Source of the DNA: Marinagarivorans sp.
GTDB lineage: Bacteria; Pseudomonadota; Gammaproteobacteria; Pseudomonadales; Cellvibrionaceae
Assembly: GCA_028281865.1 (NCBI GenBank)
Contig: JANQJB010000005.1
Coordinates: forward strand, 34,246 to 98,245
Reading direction: 5' to 3'
DNA: 64,000 bases
The position numbers and the translations under genes were made by a program. Positions 20,479 to 30,293 of the stretch are shown here, piece after piece. A model generated the notes under the pieces. It worked only from the letters and a program-made list of their open reading frames with translations, was not told the origin of the DNA and did not search any database. Each line of letters opens with the position of its first letter. Within the stretch, counting starts at the first letter, position 1.

Positions 20479-20865
20479 GCCCTTATTTCGCACAGGGGCA
20501 ATTTTTTGCACTATATTTCCCCCTCTTTTGACGAATAGCCTAAATTTCTTGGCCGAACGAAACAGTATTTTCCGCTTGTGATAAATTGAGAACTAGTTCA
20601 AATTGCGCTATTTCTGCGGTGCTGAGCTGAAAAAAGCAAAAAATAAATGTGAATAGTGAGTATCTGTCTTCTATTTTTAAAGGTTTGTGGACGTTTAAAA
20701 AAGTTGGCGCGTCTTTTGACTGTTGTCAGTTTAAATTGTCTTAAACTAACGACAATATCGTATTCTCGCCTTTGAGCAGGTGATTAAAACAGTTTGTTTA
20801 AAGAGTCTAGTGGCCGTATTGGTATGCGGTTTTAAATTGTTAAATTAGCGAGTTTTTATAAATCC
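20479..20865 (+). promoter_or_regulatory. Upstream region of the glycogen cluster
   Basis: This 387-bp AT-rich gap has no gene. It contains a 7-bp inverted repeat, AGTTTAA (20728-20734) and TTAAACT (20741-20747), extended by an outer TTGTC / GACAA pair; this could be an operator. TTGACT at 20716 is a possible -35 element, but no convincing -10 is seen at the right distance. The malQ promoter must lie somewhere in this gap. Confidence 0.45.
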
Positions 20866-22998
20866 ATGGAAAACTTAAAAAAGCTGATGTACTGGCGAGG
20901 TATCGGCGAGTCGTATTACAACTACCGCGGCGAATTAATTGAAGTCTCATGGGAAAATAGGCTCGGATTGTTATCAGCCATGGGGGTCGATGTAAAGGAT
21001 GCCGAAAAGGTTCGGTCACAAGCATATGAACTCGATATCGCTCCGTGGAAAAATTGGCTAATGCCACTCATCGTCTCTCCTATTGACGGTGAATCGACAA
21101 AAATCCCGGTTAATATTAACCCAGAAGAGCTGGAACAAACATTTAGTTACGAAGTTATTACCGAAAATCAAACGACGATAAAAGGGCAGTTTTGTCCATC
21201 GGAGCTTCAAGAAATAGGCGATTACCTTCATGAAGGAGTGCGCTATACACGTCGCTTGTTGAATTTAGATTGTCTACCTATTGGCTACCACAATTTATAC
21301 TTAGAGCTGGGTGATCAGCATCAGAAAGCGCAAGTTGTTTCAACGCCTCAGCAAGCATATTTACCAGATGGTTTTGCGGAAGGCAAAAAGCCTTGGGGTA
21401 TTATTGTGCAGCTTTATACCTTACGTTCTAAATGCAATTGGGGTATAGGAGACTTTTCTGATTTACGCTATTTGATCGATAAGTCGGCCGAGCTTGGTGT
21501 CGATGCAATTGGATTAAATCCGCTGCATGCATTGAAACATCCGATCGAACACAACTATAGCCCCTATAGCCCATCTGATCGACGATTTATTAACCCGCTT
21601 TACATCGACCCAGAACTCGAACCCGAATTCGAAAAATTAGGTGTAGATTACGGTCTGCAAAAAGAACGGCTGCGGCAAGCTAAGAATGTCGATTACAAAG
21701 CGGTTTCGGAAGTTAAATACTCTGTTTTTCGGCAGCTATTTCAAATGTTCATCACGAATTTTACACTGGAAAATGCCGAGCGAATTGAAAATTTTAAAGC
21801 CTTTAAAAATAAAGAAGGGCAGGCGCTAAAAGATTTCTGTGTCTACCAAGCCTTGGATGAAAAGCGCATCGCTAATCGAATAACGCAGTTTTCGCAAAAG
21901 GAAATGGAGCAAGCACAGGTCAATTATGCTGATGAAATTGAATTTCAATTTTACTTGCAATGGGTGGCGTGGTGCCAATTGGAACGCTCACAAGCGTATG
22001 CGCGAGAAAAAGGTATGGCAATCGGCTTGATTCGCGATTTGGCAGTTGGGGCCAATGGAAGTGGCGCTGAAGTTGAAATGAGTCACGGGTTATTCTGTAA
22101 GCACGCAGCTGTTGGTGCCCCTCCTGATCCGCTCGCCGAAAAAGGGCAAAATTGGGGTTTGCCGCCGATGGACCCGGCAACATTGCGCAAAACAAACTTT
22201 GCACATTTTATTGGTTTGTTGCGCGACAATATGCAAGCGTGTGGCGCATTGCGAATTGATCATGCTATGAGTTTGCTACGCCTTTGGTGGTGCCCTCCCG
22301 GAAAAACAGCTGATTATGGAGCTTATGTCTATTACCCATTTCATGAAATGCTTGGTCTATTGAAACTTGAGAGCGTCAGAAACCGCTGTGTGGTCATTGG
22401 CGAGGACATGGGGGTAGTGCCGCCCGAATTACGACAAGCTTTAATCGACGGCAATATATTGACGAATAAATTATTTTACTTCGAAAAAAACAACGACAAC
22501 TCTTTTAAATTGCCCGAGGACTATGAAAAAAATGCACTTGCAATGCTGACCAATCACGATGTGCCAACACTCGGTAGTTGGTGGTCCGCGTCGGATATCC
22601 ACCTGCGCGAAGACCTCAACCAACTAGAAGAGGGTACAACGCTTGGTGAGGCATTAGAGAATCGAAAGCGAGAAAAAAAATTATTATTGCAATGGTTGGA
22701 GCAGCAAAGCTTAGTTGGCAAGGAACAGATTGAAGAGCTTATAAAAGCTCCCATGACTCGCGAAATGACCGCGATAATCGTACGGGCGTGTTCTCGCTGC
22801 GCGTCGCGTTTATTTGTATTGCAATTAGAAGATCTCGAACAAATGGATAGCCCGGTAAATGTGCCTGGTACATCAGACGAATATCCAAATTGGCAGCGAA
22901 AAATCGTACGTAATTTGGAAGACATTTTTGCCGATGCCTACGTAAAACAAACGCTTGAAATGGTAACGTCGCAACGCGAAAATAGTTCGCTCGAATAA
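20866..22998 (+). CDS. malQ: 4-alpha-glucanotransferase (amylomaltase, GH77)
   Basis: MalQ transfers glucan segments between maltodextrins and frees glucose, feeding products of glycogen breakdown into metabolism. The 710-residue protein carries GH77 features in the C-terminal two thirds: GLNPLHALKH, GLIRDLAVGANGSGAE with its nucleophile Asp, APPDPLAEKGQNWGLPPMDP, RIDHAMSL, VIGEDMGVVP with the acid/base Glu, and TNHDVPTLGSWW. The N-terminal part is the less conserved extension seen in many proteobacterial MalQ proteins. It is the first gene of the alpha-glucan cluster, and glgB follows after 24 nt. Confidence 0.95.
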   Translation: MENLKKLMYWRGIGESYYNYRGELIEVSWENRLGLLSAMGVDVKDAEKVRSQAYELDIAPWKNWLMPLIVSPIDGESTKIPVNINPEELEQTFSYEVITENQTTIKGQFCPSELQEIGDYLHEGVRYTRRLLNLDCLPIGYHNLYLELGDQHQKAQVVSTPQQAYLPDGFAEGKKPWGIIVQLYTLRSKCNWGIGDFSDLRYLIDKSAELGVDAIGLNPLHALKHPIEHNYSPYSPSDRRFINPLYIDPELEPEFEKLGVDYGLQKERLRQAKNVDYKAVSEVKYSVFRQLFQMFITNFTLENAERIENFKAFKNKEGQALKDFCVYQALDEKRIANRITQFSQKEMEQAQVNYADEIEFQFYLQWVAWCQLERSQAYAREKGMAIGLIRDLAVGANGSGAEVEMSHGLFCKHAAVGAPPDPLAEKGQNWGLPPMDPATLRKTNFAHFIGLLRDNMQACGALRIDHAMSLLRLWWCPPGKTADYGAYVYYPFHEMLGLLKLESVRNRCVVIGEDMGVVPPELRQALIDGNILTNKLFYFEKNNDNSFKLPEDYEKNALAMLTNHDVPTLGSWWSASDIHLREDLNQLEEGTTLGEALENRKREKKLLLQWLEQQSLVGKEQIEELIKAPMTREMTAIIVRACSRCASRLFVLQLEDLEQMDSPVNVPGTSDEYPNWQRKIVRNLEDIFADAYVKQTLEMVTSQRENSSLE

Positions 22999-23022
22999 AC
23001 CTTAAAACATGATAAAACAACA

Positions 23023-25260
23023 ATGAAATCGATGGTGGTTGGGGAGTTTCAGACTTTGAATATAAATGAAAAAGGTATTTCTGAACACGATATCGAAGCG
23101 CTGGCGACAGCAAGCCACGATGATATATTTTCCCTATTGGGTATACATCAGTATGCATCGGAGAGATTCGTTGTGCGCGCGTTTTTTCCGGACGCAATTG
23201 CCGTAAGTATTCTAGCGATAGACCAGGACGTTGTATTAAAAGAGATGGAATGTATCGATAAGCGCGGCATATATGTTGCGTTTTTTGATGCGGATGAGAG
23301 TTTCGCTTACCGCTTAAAAATAATTTATGAGGATTGTGAACAGATTATTCACGATCCTTATCGTTTCCCTCCGATGTTAAGTGACAAAGATTTGTATTTG
23401 TGGGGTGAGGGCACGCATGAGCGTATATATCGGTGGATGGGCGCTCATGTGTGTGAAAATGCCGATATTCAGGGCACGCGTTTTACTGTCTGGGCGCCAA
23501 ATGCAAAACGTGTTTCTGTGGTGGGTGATTTTAATTTGTGGGATGGTCGCCGCCATATTATGCGTCGGCATATTCCCAGCGGTGTGTGGGAAATCTTTAT
23601 TCCCGATGTCTTAGCCGGTGCGCAGTATAAGTTTGAAATTTTAAGCAATGAGCAAGAGCTATTGCCACACAAGGGTGATCCACTTGCTTTCGCATGCGAG
23701 TGTCCTCCTAAAACTGCATCGATTGTGCGAGCAAAAAGCGGCTACCAGTGGGGCGATCAAAATTGGCTAGAGCAGCGTAGCGCCCTAGGTAAAGTTCACC
23801 AGGCGTTGAGTGTTTACGAAGTGCACTTGGGTTCGTGGAAACGCAATGTTGAAGAAGGTAATCGTTATTTAACTTATCGCGAACTGGCAGAAGATTTGGT
23901 GCCCTACGTAAAAGAAATGGGGTTTACCCATATTCAATTGATGCCAATAAGTGAATTTCCTTTCGACGGGTCTTGGGGTTATCAGCCGATAGGGCTATTT
24001 GCACCCACCTCGCGTTTTGGTAACGCAGACGATTTCCGTTATTTTGTCGATTGTTGCCATCGGCAAAATCTGGGCGTGCTTATCGATTGGGTACCGGGGC
24101 ATTTCCCTTCCGATGGTCATGGCCTGAGCCGGTTTGACGGCACCCCTTTATATGAGCATGCTGATCCGCGCCAGGGTTTTCATCCTGATTGGAGTACATA
24201 TATCTATAACTATGGCCGCTGCGAGGTGGCGAGCTTTCTTTTGAGTAATGCACTGTATTGGTTCGATGAATTTCATATAGATGGTTTGCGCGTGGACGCG
24301 GTAGCTTCGATGCTCTACCTCGATTACAGCAGAGAAGATGGTGAGTGGATTCCAAACCGTCAGGGGGGGCGAGAGAATTTAGAAGCCATTGCATTAATTA
24401 AGCGTATTAATGAACGTGTTTACCAGCATTATCCCGATGCGATGATGATTGCGGAGGAGTCAACGGCATGGCCCGGCGTTTCACATCCGACGTCTGAGAA
24501 CGGATTAGGCTTCGGGTACAAATGGAATATGGGCTGGATGAATGACAGTTTGCGCTATATGTCTAACGACCCCATTCATCGTCGTTATCATCATCACGAT
24601 ATGACATTTAGCCTGTTATACGCATTTAACGAAAATTTTATTTTACCGCTAAGTCACGACGAGGTCGTTCATGGCAAAGGCTCGCTAATTTCGAAAATGC
24701 CGGGCGACGGTTGGCAAAAGTTTGCTAATTTGCGTGCCTATTTCGGCTTTATGTGGACGCATCCTGGGAAAAAACTATTATTCATGGGAGGAGAATTTGC
24801 TCAGGGGCAAGAGTGGACTCACAGCACTAGCTTGGATTGGCACTTGCTGGATGTCGATTTTCACCGTGGGGTTAGCAACTTGGTGAAAGACTTAAATCAG
24901 CTTTATTGCTCGAGCCCATCATTATATATACGGGATTGCGATTCGCGCGGGTTTGAGTGGCTTAACGCAGATGACTCGGCGTCGTCAGTATTTGCGTTTT
25001 TACGCAAAGGCGATGAGCACTCTCGCCCAGTCATCGTCGTATCTAATATGACTCCGGTAGTAAGGGAGTCGTATTCGGTTGGCGTTCCCTTTGATGGGTA
25101 TTACAAAGAAAAATTAAATACCGACTCTAAAATCTACGGTGGCAGCGACAAAGGTAATGCAGGTGGCGTGCAAGCCCAAGCGGTGGGCTATCACGGCCGT
25201 AAATACTCTATTAAGTTAATTTTGCCGCCATTAGCTACACTTGTTTTTGAGCTTGAATAG
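23023..25260 (+). CDS. glgB: 1,4-alpha-glucan branching enzyme (GH13)
   Basis: GlgB introduces alpha-1,6 branches into glycogen. The 745-residue protein has the two N-terminal beta-sandwich (CBM48-type) domains; the second contains FTVWAPNAKRVSVVGDFNLW. The catalytic GH13 barrel has DWVPGHFPSDGHGL, the nucleophile in GLRVDAVASMLYLDY (about residue 424), the acid/base in AEEST (about 476), and PLSHDEVVHGKGSL. Several ATG codons occur near the start; the first, at 23023, leaves a short gap after malQ, but an internal start cannot be excluded. Confidence 0.96.
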   Translation: MKSMVVGEFQTLNINEKGISEHDIEALATASHDDIFSLLGIHQYASERFVVRAFFPDAIAVSILAIDQDVVLKEMECIDKRGIYVAFFDADESFAYRLKIIYEDCEQIIHDPYRFPPMLSDKDLYLWGEGTHERIYRWMGAHVCENADIQGTRFTVWAPNAKRVSVVGDFNLWDGRRHIMRRHIPSGVWEIFIPDVLAGAQYKFEILSNEQELLPHKGDPLAFACECPPKTASIVRAKSGYQWGDQNWLEQRSALGKVHQALSVYEVHLGSWKRNVEEGNRYLTYRELAEDLVPYVKEMGFTHIQLMPISEFPFDGSWGYQPIGLFAPTSRFGNADDFRYFVDCCHRQNLGVLIDWVPGHFPSDGHGLSRFDGTPLYEHADPRQGFHPDWSTYIYNYGRCEVASFLLSNALYWFDEFHIDGLRVDAVASMLYLDYSREDGEWIPNRQGGRENLEAIALIKRINERVYQHYPDAMMIAEESTAWPGVSHPTSENGLGFGYKWNMGWMNDSLRYMSNDPIHRRYHHHDMTFSLLYAFNENFILPLSHDEVVHGKGSLISKMPGDGWQKFANLRAYFGFMWTHPGKKLLFMGGEFAQGQEWTHSTSLDWHLLDVDFHRGVSNLVKDLNQLYCSSPSLYIRDCDSRGFEWLNADDSASSVFAFLRKGDEHSRPVIVVSNMTPVVRESYSVGVPFDGYYKEKLNTDSKIYGGSDKGNAGGVQAQAVGYHGRKYSIKLILPPLATLVFELE

Positions 25261-25340
25261 TGAATATCAGGCACGTTTCTAAATGTGGGTTTATTTTATG
25301 AATCCTCTGGAATTAATTTCGCAAATACTTACAGTGTTAA

Positions 25341-27470
25341 ATGAGTAAATCGACTGATTCTTTTCATATTGCCGCCGGTGAAGCCTACCCGCTTGGCGCG
25401 ACTGTGACAGAGGAAGGTGTTAATTTCGCACTTTTTTCTGCCAATGCCGAGCAAGTGGAACTGTGCTTGTATGATACAGCGGGAAAAAAAGAAATAATGC
25501 GTATTCAATTGCGCGAAAAAACCGACGACATTTGGCACTGCGCGATTGAGGGTTTGCAAGCTGGCTATTGTTATGGTTATCGTGTTTATGGGCCGTTTGA
25601 TCCCTCTAATGGCCACCGCTTTAATCCTCACAAATTATTAATTGATCCTTACGCTAAGCAATTATCTTCCGCTTTTACTTGGCATGAATCGCACTACGCT
25701 TATCCCGCTGATGACACTGAACTTGATTTGGCATTTGATACTGTAGACAGCGCTGACTTTATGCCGAAAGCAGTCATTTTAGAACCAGTGGGGGCCGCAG
25801 CAAAAAATACTGATATCGTACCGTGGAATGAGACTGTCATCTACGAAACACATGTCAAAGGGTTTACCAAGCTGCACAAACGTATTCCTGGTAAAGAGCG
25901 TGGCACCTATTGCGGCTTAGCGCATCCGGATGTGATTGCCTACCTACTGGATTTAGGCATAACGACGGTTGAGTTATTGCCAGTGCAAACATTTGTCGAC
26001 GAACATTTTTTAGTTAAAAAAGGGCTCAATAATTATTGGGGGTATAACACACTAAACTTTTTTTGCCCGCATGGTCCTTACGCTAGTACCAAACCAGACG
26101 AAGAATTTATCGCCACCGTAAACGCGCTCCACGAAGCGGGTTTAGAAGTCATACTTGATGTTGTGTACAACCATACAGCGGAGGGAAACCACCTCGGCCC
26201 AACGTTGAGCTTTCGTGGTATTGATAACGCGTCGTATTACAGCCTGGAACAATCCGATGCTCGTTTCTATGTCAACGATACGGGTTGTGGTAATACTTTA
26301 AATATTAAACATCCGCGGGTGCGTCAACTGGTACTAGACAGTTTGCGCTATTGGGCGGGTGATCTCGGTGTTGATGGTTTTCGTTTTGATTTGGCAACAG
26401 TCATGGGGCGCGAAGCCGATGGCTTTAACCCCAACGGATATTTTTTTGAGATTGTAAAACAAGACCCCATTTTAGCGACGAAAAAGTTGATCGCCGAACC
26501 CTGGGATATCGGACCGGGTGGCTATCAAATGGGAAATTTCCCTATTGGTTGGAGTGAGTGGAACGATAAATACCGCGATACCGTTAGACGTTATTGGCGC
26601 GGTGACTCCGGTGTTTTACCTGAATTTGCGCGGCGTATTCACGGTTCGAGTGATATTTTTGAGGGTGGTGGGAGGCGGCCTTCCGCAAGTGTGAATTTTA
26701 TTGCCGCTCACGACGGTTTTACTACTCGCGATATTGTCAGCTATAACAAAAAACATAATGAAGATAACAAAGAGCAAAACCAGGACGGCCACAACGCGAA
26801 TTTTAGTTATAACCACGGTATAGAGGGACCGACCGACAATCGCGAAATTAATCAGCTGAGACTGCGTCAACAGCGCAATTTATTGGCGACTTTATTAATT
26901 AGTCAGGGAACCCCAATGTTGAATATGGGAGACGAGCTCGGGCGCTCTCAACAAGGAAATAACAACGCGTACTGTCAGGACAATGAAATTAATTGGTTGA
27001 ATTGGTCTTCGTTGGTTTATGAAAACTGGCAATTGAAAAGCTTTGTTCGCTACGTGTTGTGGTTGCGGCGCGAATACCCGCTCTTGCAGAGCAGTACTCA
27101 TATTCATAAACCCCATGAGGACGGGAGTGAACAGACTTACAATATTCACTGGCTAAATGTGCACGGTGAAGAGATGTCTGAGGAAGAATGGAACAATGGC
27201 AATGAGCACGCTCTTTGTTGGATGTTGGAATCAACGGCGGTTAGTGACAAGCATTGCACTGTTACGACGTTATTCAACCCATTAAATTGCAATACCTTGT
27301 TTCAGTTGCCCGAGGGTTGGCAATGGCGACCAATTTTAGATACTCGCAATGAAGACGGCCGGCCTTCCGGGAATTACGTTACTGGGACGCAAGCAATTTT
27401 ACTTATGCAAAAATCTTTAATGATGTTTGTGGGTATACGAGAAATCGACAAGGCCGATACGACAAGCTAG
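25341..27470 (+). CDS. glgX: Glycogen debranching enzyme (isoamylase-type GH13)
   Basis: GlgX hydrolyses alpha-1,6 branches of phosphorylase-limited glycogen. The 709-residue protein has an N-terminal CBM48-type domain (GVNFALFSANAEQVELCLYD), then VIYETHVKGFTKLH, DVVYNHTAEGNHLGPTLSFR, the nucleophile in GFRFDLATVMGRE (about residue 350), the acid/base in IAEPWDIGPGGYQMGNFPI (about 384), and AAHDGFTTRDIVSYN. It follows glgB by 80 bp and precedes glgP. Confidence 0.95.
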   Translation: MSKSTDSFHIAAGEAYPLGATVTEEGVNFALFSANAEQVELCLYDTAGKKEIMRIQLREKTDDIWHCAIEGLQAGYCYGYRVYGPFDPSNGHRFNPHKLLIDPYAKQLSSAFTWHESHYAYPADDTELDLAFDTVDSADFMPKAVILEPVGAAAKNTDIVPWNETVIYETHVKGFTKLHKRIPGKERGTYCGLAHPDVIAYLLDLGITTVELLPVQTFVDEHFLVKKGLNNYWGYNTLNFFCPHGPYASTKPDEEFIATVNALHEAGLEVILDVVYNHTAEGNHLGPTLSFRGIDNASYYSLEQSDARFYVNDTGCGNTLNIKHPRVRQLVLDSLRYWAGDLGVDGFRFDLATVMGREADGFNPNGYFFEIVKQDPILATKKLIAEPWDIGPGGYQMGNFPIGWSEWNDKYRDTVRRYWRGDSGVLPEFARRIHGSSDIFEGGGRRPSASVNFIAAHDGFTTRDIVSYNKKHNEDNKEQNQDGHNANFSYNHGIEGPTDNREINQLRLRQQRNLLATLLISQGTPMLNMGDELGRSQQGNNNAYCQDNEINWLNWSSLVYENWQLKSFVRYVLWLRREYPLLQSSTHIHKPHEDGSEQTYNIHWLNVHGEEMSEEEWNNGNEHALCWMLESTAVSDKHCTVTTLFNPLNCNTLFQLPEGWQWRPILDTRNEDGRPSGNYVTGTQAILLMQKSLMMFVGIREIDKADTTS

Positions 27471-27525
27471 AGCAATGGCAAAAATTTTGAAAGCCCGCGA
27501 AAATTAATAAATGATTCACTTGCAA

Positions 27526-27559
27526 ATGTCATAGTGTACTTTCTACATGTCATAGTGTA
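27526..27559 (+). promoter_or_regulatory. Tandem 13-bp repeat upstream of glgP
   Basis: ATGTCATAGTGTA occurs at 27526-27538 and again at 27547-27559, exactly 21 bp apart or two helical turns. It lies upstream of glgP and could be a pair of activator or repressor sites on the same DNA face. Confidence 0.55.
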
Positions 27560-27622
27560 ATTGGTCGCATGCGCTTGTATCGACGGCCAAAATATCTTGA
27601 ACGAACTTTTGAGACGCGAAAA

Positions 27623-30070
27623 ATGATTAACCGTGAAAATCAAGTTGAAACTGACGAAATGTGTGGCGAAATCAGTTCAGATTTGCTGCGTCATTACAAT
27701 TACACCTTGGGTAGACTCGACCGACAAATTCAGCCGGCCTATTTATATAAGGCGTTGGCGCTGTCGATTCGTGATCGTTTAATGGAAAGTTGGCGTGTAA
27801 CGCGGGAACAAGAGGAAATTAAAAAATCCAAGCGCGTATTTTATTTGTCTCTGGAATTTCTATTAGGGCGCGCATTGACTAATGCAATTGAAAATTTGGA
27901 GTTAGAGGAAGAGGCGCAACAGGCTTTGCGCGATTATGGAACAACGCTTGAAGACGTGCAGGAACAGGAGCTTGATGCCGGCTTAGGTAATGGTGGTCTA
28001 GGGCGTCTAGCCGCGTGTTTTTTAGATAGCTGTGCAACCTTGCAATTACCTGTAACGGGATATGGCATACGCTATGAGTACGGCATGTTTCATCAAAGGA
28101 TTGAGCGCGGTTTTCAAGTTGAAAGCCCTGACCATTGGCTGCTTGATGGTAACCCGTGGGAAATTGAACGAGCGGATCGAACACGAACAATCAAGTTTTA
28201 CGGATATAGTGAGCATTACACGCACGATAACGGCGAGCACGGTGTCCGTTGGTCCGGTACCAGTGACGTGAAAGCCCTGCCCTACGATATGCCGATACCG
28301 GGCTATCGAAATGGTACGGTCAATACCTTGCGTTTGTGGCAGGCGGTGGCTTCCGATGAATTTAATTTAGATGAATTTAATGCTGGCGATTATACCGAGG
28401 CGGTTGCTGCTAAGAATCAGGCTGAGCAGATTACCATGGTTCTTTATCCAAATGATTCGAGTGTCAATGGCAAGGCATTAAGGCTGCGACAACAATATTT
28501 TTTAGCTTCAGCAAGTATGCAAGATGTTCTCGCAGACTGGGCGGCTGACAATGGAGAAGATTTTTCCGATTTCGCGAGTAAACATTGTTTTCAACTAAAC
28601 GATACCCATCCGACACTTGCTGTTGCGGAGCTAATGCGCTTGTTAATTGATGAGCATTTTCTTGCGTGGGATCAGGCGTGGCAAATTACCACACAAACGA
28701 TGGCCTATACCAACCATACGTTGTTGCCCGAAGCCTTAGAAAAATGGTCCGTTCGATTGATGCAAGAATTATTGCCGCGCATTATGGATATCATTTACGA
28801 AGTCAATGCGCGCTTTTTGGCGGAGGTGACATTGCGTTGGCCGGGCGATACGGAGCGGCAACGACATTTATCTCTAATAGAGGAAGGTGACGACCCGCAT
28901 GTGCGCATGGCTTACCTTGCCATTGTCGGGAGTTCTTCGGTTAACGGTGTCGCTGCCTTGCATTCGCAATTGCTAAAAGCTGGTTTATTCAAAAATTTTT
29001 ATGAGCTTTGGCCAAACAAGTTTAATAATAAGACCAACGGTGTTACACCACGTCGTTGGCTGGCTTTTTGTAATCGACCGTTAAGCAACCTTATTAACGA
29101 AACTATTGGAGATAACTGGGTCACGGACCTTGACAAGCTTAATGAGCTCAAAAAATTTACTAACGATCCGAGCTTTTGCGCGAAATGGGATCAAATAAAA
29201 AAGAGTAATAAAGAAAATTTAGCAGATCTCGTGATGGAGCAGTGTGGTGTACAGTTCGACACGGAGTATATGTTCGATGTTCAAGTGAAACGTATTCACG
29301 AGTATAAACGACAATTGCTGAATATTTTACATGTTATACATCTATACGATCGAATAAAACGGGGCGATACGCAAAATCTTAAGCCTCGTTGTGTCTTGAT
29401 TGGTGGTAAGGCTGCACCTGGATATGCTCAAGCAAAATTGACGATTAAGTTAATAAATAATGTAGCGGCCGTTATTAATGCTGATCCGGGTGTTGCTTCC
29501 TATCTGAAATTCGTATTTTTGCCAAATTATCGTGTTTCCTCAATGGAGGTTATTTGCGCTGCTACGGATTTGTCCGAACAGATATCGACAGCGGGGAAAG
29601 AGGCTTCGGGAACAGGGAATATGAAATTCATGATGAACGGAGCAGTGACGATCGGAACCTATGACGGTGCAAATATTGAGATATTAGATGCTGTCGGCCC
29701 AGAGAACTTCTTTTTGTTTGGCTTAAAAGTAGAGGAGTTGCCAGAGTATAGACGGCTGCACCAACCCAGCCAAATTATTGAGCAAGATGAAGATCTGCGC
29801 CGAGTGATGCAATTATTGGAATGTGGGCACTTTAATTTATTCGAGCCAGGCTTATTCGAACCGATCGTTGCCGCGGTTAGAAACCCTTATGATCCGTGGA
29901 TGGTTGCTGCTGACTTTCGGGCTTATATTGAGGCACAACAAATGGCTTCGAACGCGTACGATGATCGCACGTCTTGGTTGCAGCGCAGTATAATGAATAC
30001 CGCTACAAGTGGGCGCTTTTCAAGTGATAGGACGATCCGTGAATATGCGCAAGATATTTGGAAATTATAG
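27623..30070 (+). CDS. glgP: Glycogen phosphorylase (GT35)
   Basis: GlgP releases glucose-1-phosphate from glycogen chain ends. The protein has GLGNGGLGRLAACFLDS, GYGIRYEYGMF, the Asn-Asp-Thr-His motif QLNDTHPT, VKRIHEYKRQ, and the pyridoxal-phosphate lysine in SGTGNMKFMMNGA (about residue 665). The frame is open to an ATG at 27569, but that start has no ribosome-binding site and lies almost on the tandem repeat. Starting at the ATG at 27623 gives 815 residues, the same as E. coli GlgP. It lies between glgX and glgC. Confidence 0.94.
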   Translation: MINRENQVETDEMCGEISSDLLRHYNYTLGRLDRQIQPAYLYKALALSIRDRLMESWRVTREQEEIKKSKRVFYLSLEFLLGRALTNAIENLELEEEAQQALRDYGTTLEDVQEQELDAGLGNGGLGRLAACFLDSCATLQLPVTGYGIRYEYGMFHQRIERGFQVESPDHWLLDGNPWEIERADRTRTIKFYGYSEHYTHDNGEHGVRWSGTSDVKALPYDMPIPGYRNGTVNTLRLWQAVASDEFNLDEFNAGDYTEAVAAKNQAEQITMVLYPNDSSVNGKALRLRQQYFLASASMQDVLADWAADNGEDFSDFASKHCFQLNDTHPTLAVAELMRLLIDEHFLAWDQAWQITTQTMAYTNHTLLPEALEKWSVRLMQELLPRIMDIIYEVNARFLAEVTLRWPGDTERQRHLSLIEEGDDPHVRMAYLAIVGSSSVNGVAALHSQLLKAGLFKNFYELWPNKFNNKTNGVTPRRWLAFCNRPLSNLINETIGDNWVTDLDKLNELKKFTNDPSFCAKWDQIKKSNKENLADLVMEQCGVQFDTEYMFDVQVKRIHEYKRQLLNILHVIHLYDRIKRGDTQNLKPRCVLIGGKAAPGYAQAKLTIKLINNVAAVINADPGVASYLKFVFLPNYRVSSMEVICAATDLSEQISTAGKEASGTGNMKFMMNGAVTIGTYDGANIEILDAVGPENFFLFGLKVEELPEYRRLHQPSQIIEQDEDLRRVMQLLECGHFNLFEPGLFEPIVAAVRNPYDPWMVAADFRAYIEAQQMASNAYDDRTSWLQRSIMNTATSGRFSSDRTIREYAQDIWKL

Positions 30071-30293
30071 TCGGAACTTTTAGTTAATCTTGGGTTCTTT
30101 CAAGTATTAACATCCACCACTATTTTTATCAGATACGCCTTATTGAAAATATGAGAGAAGTATAAGAGATTGTATTTTATTTCTTCTGTAGAGATAGGTC
30201 TGTCGATGATGAATCGATATATTAGTACCCAATATGCTTTAAGTAAAATTTAATTAAAAATTTTTAAATTATAGGCTTAACCCGGAGAATTTT

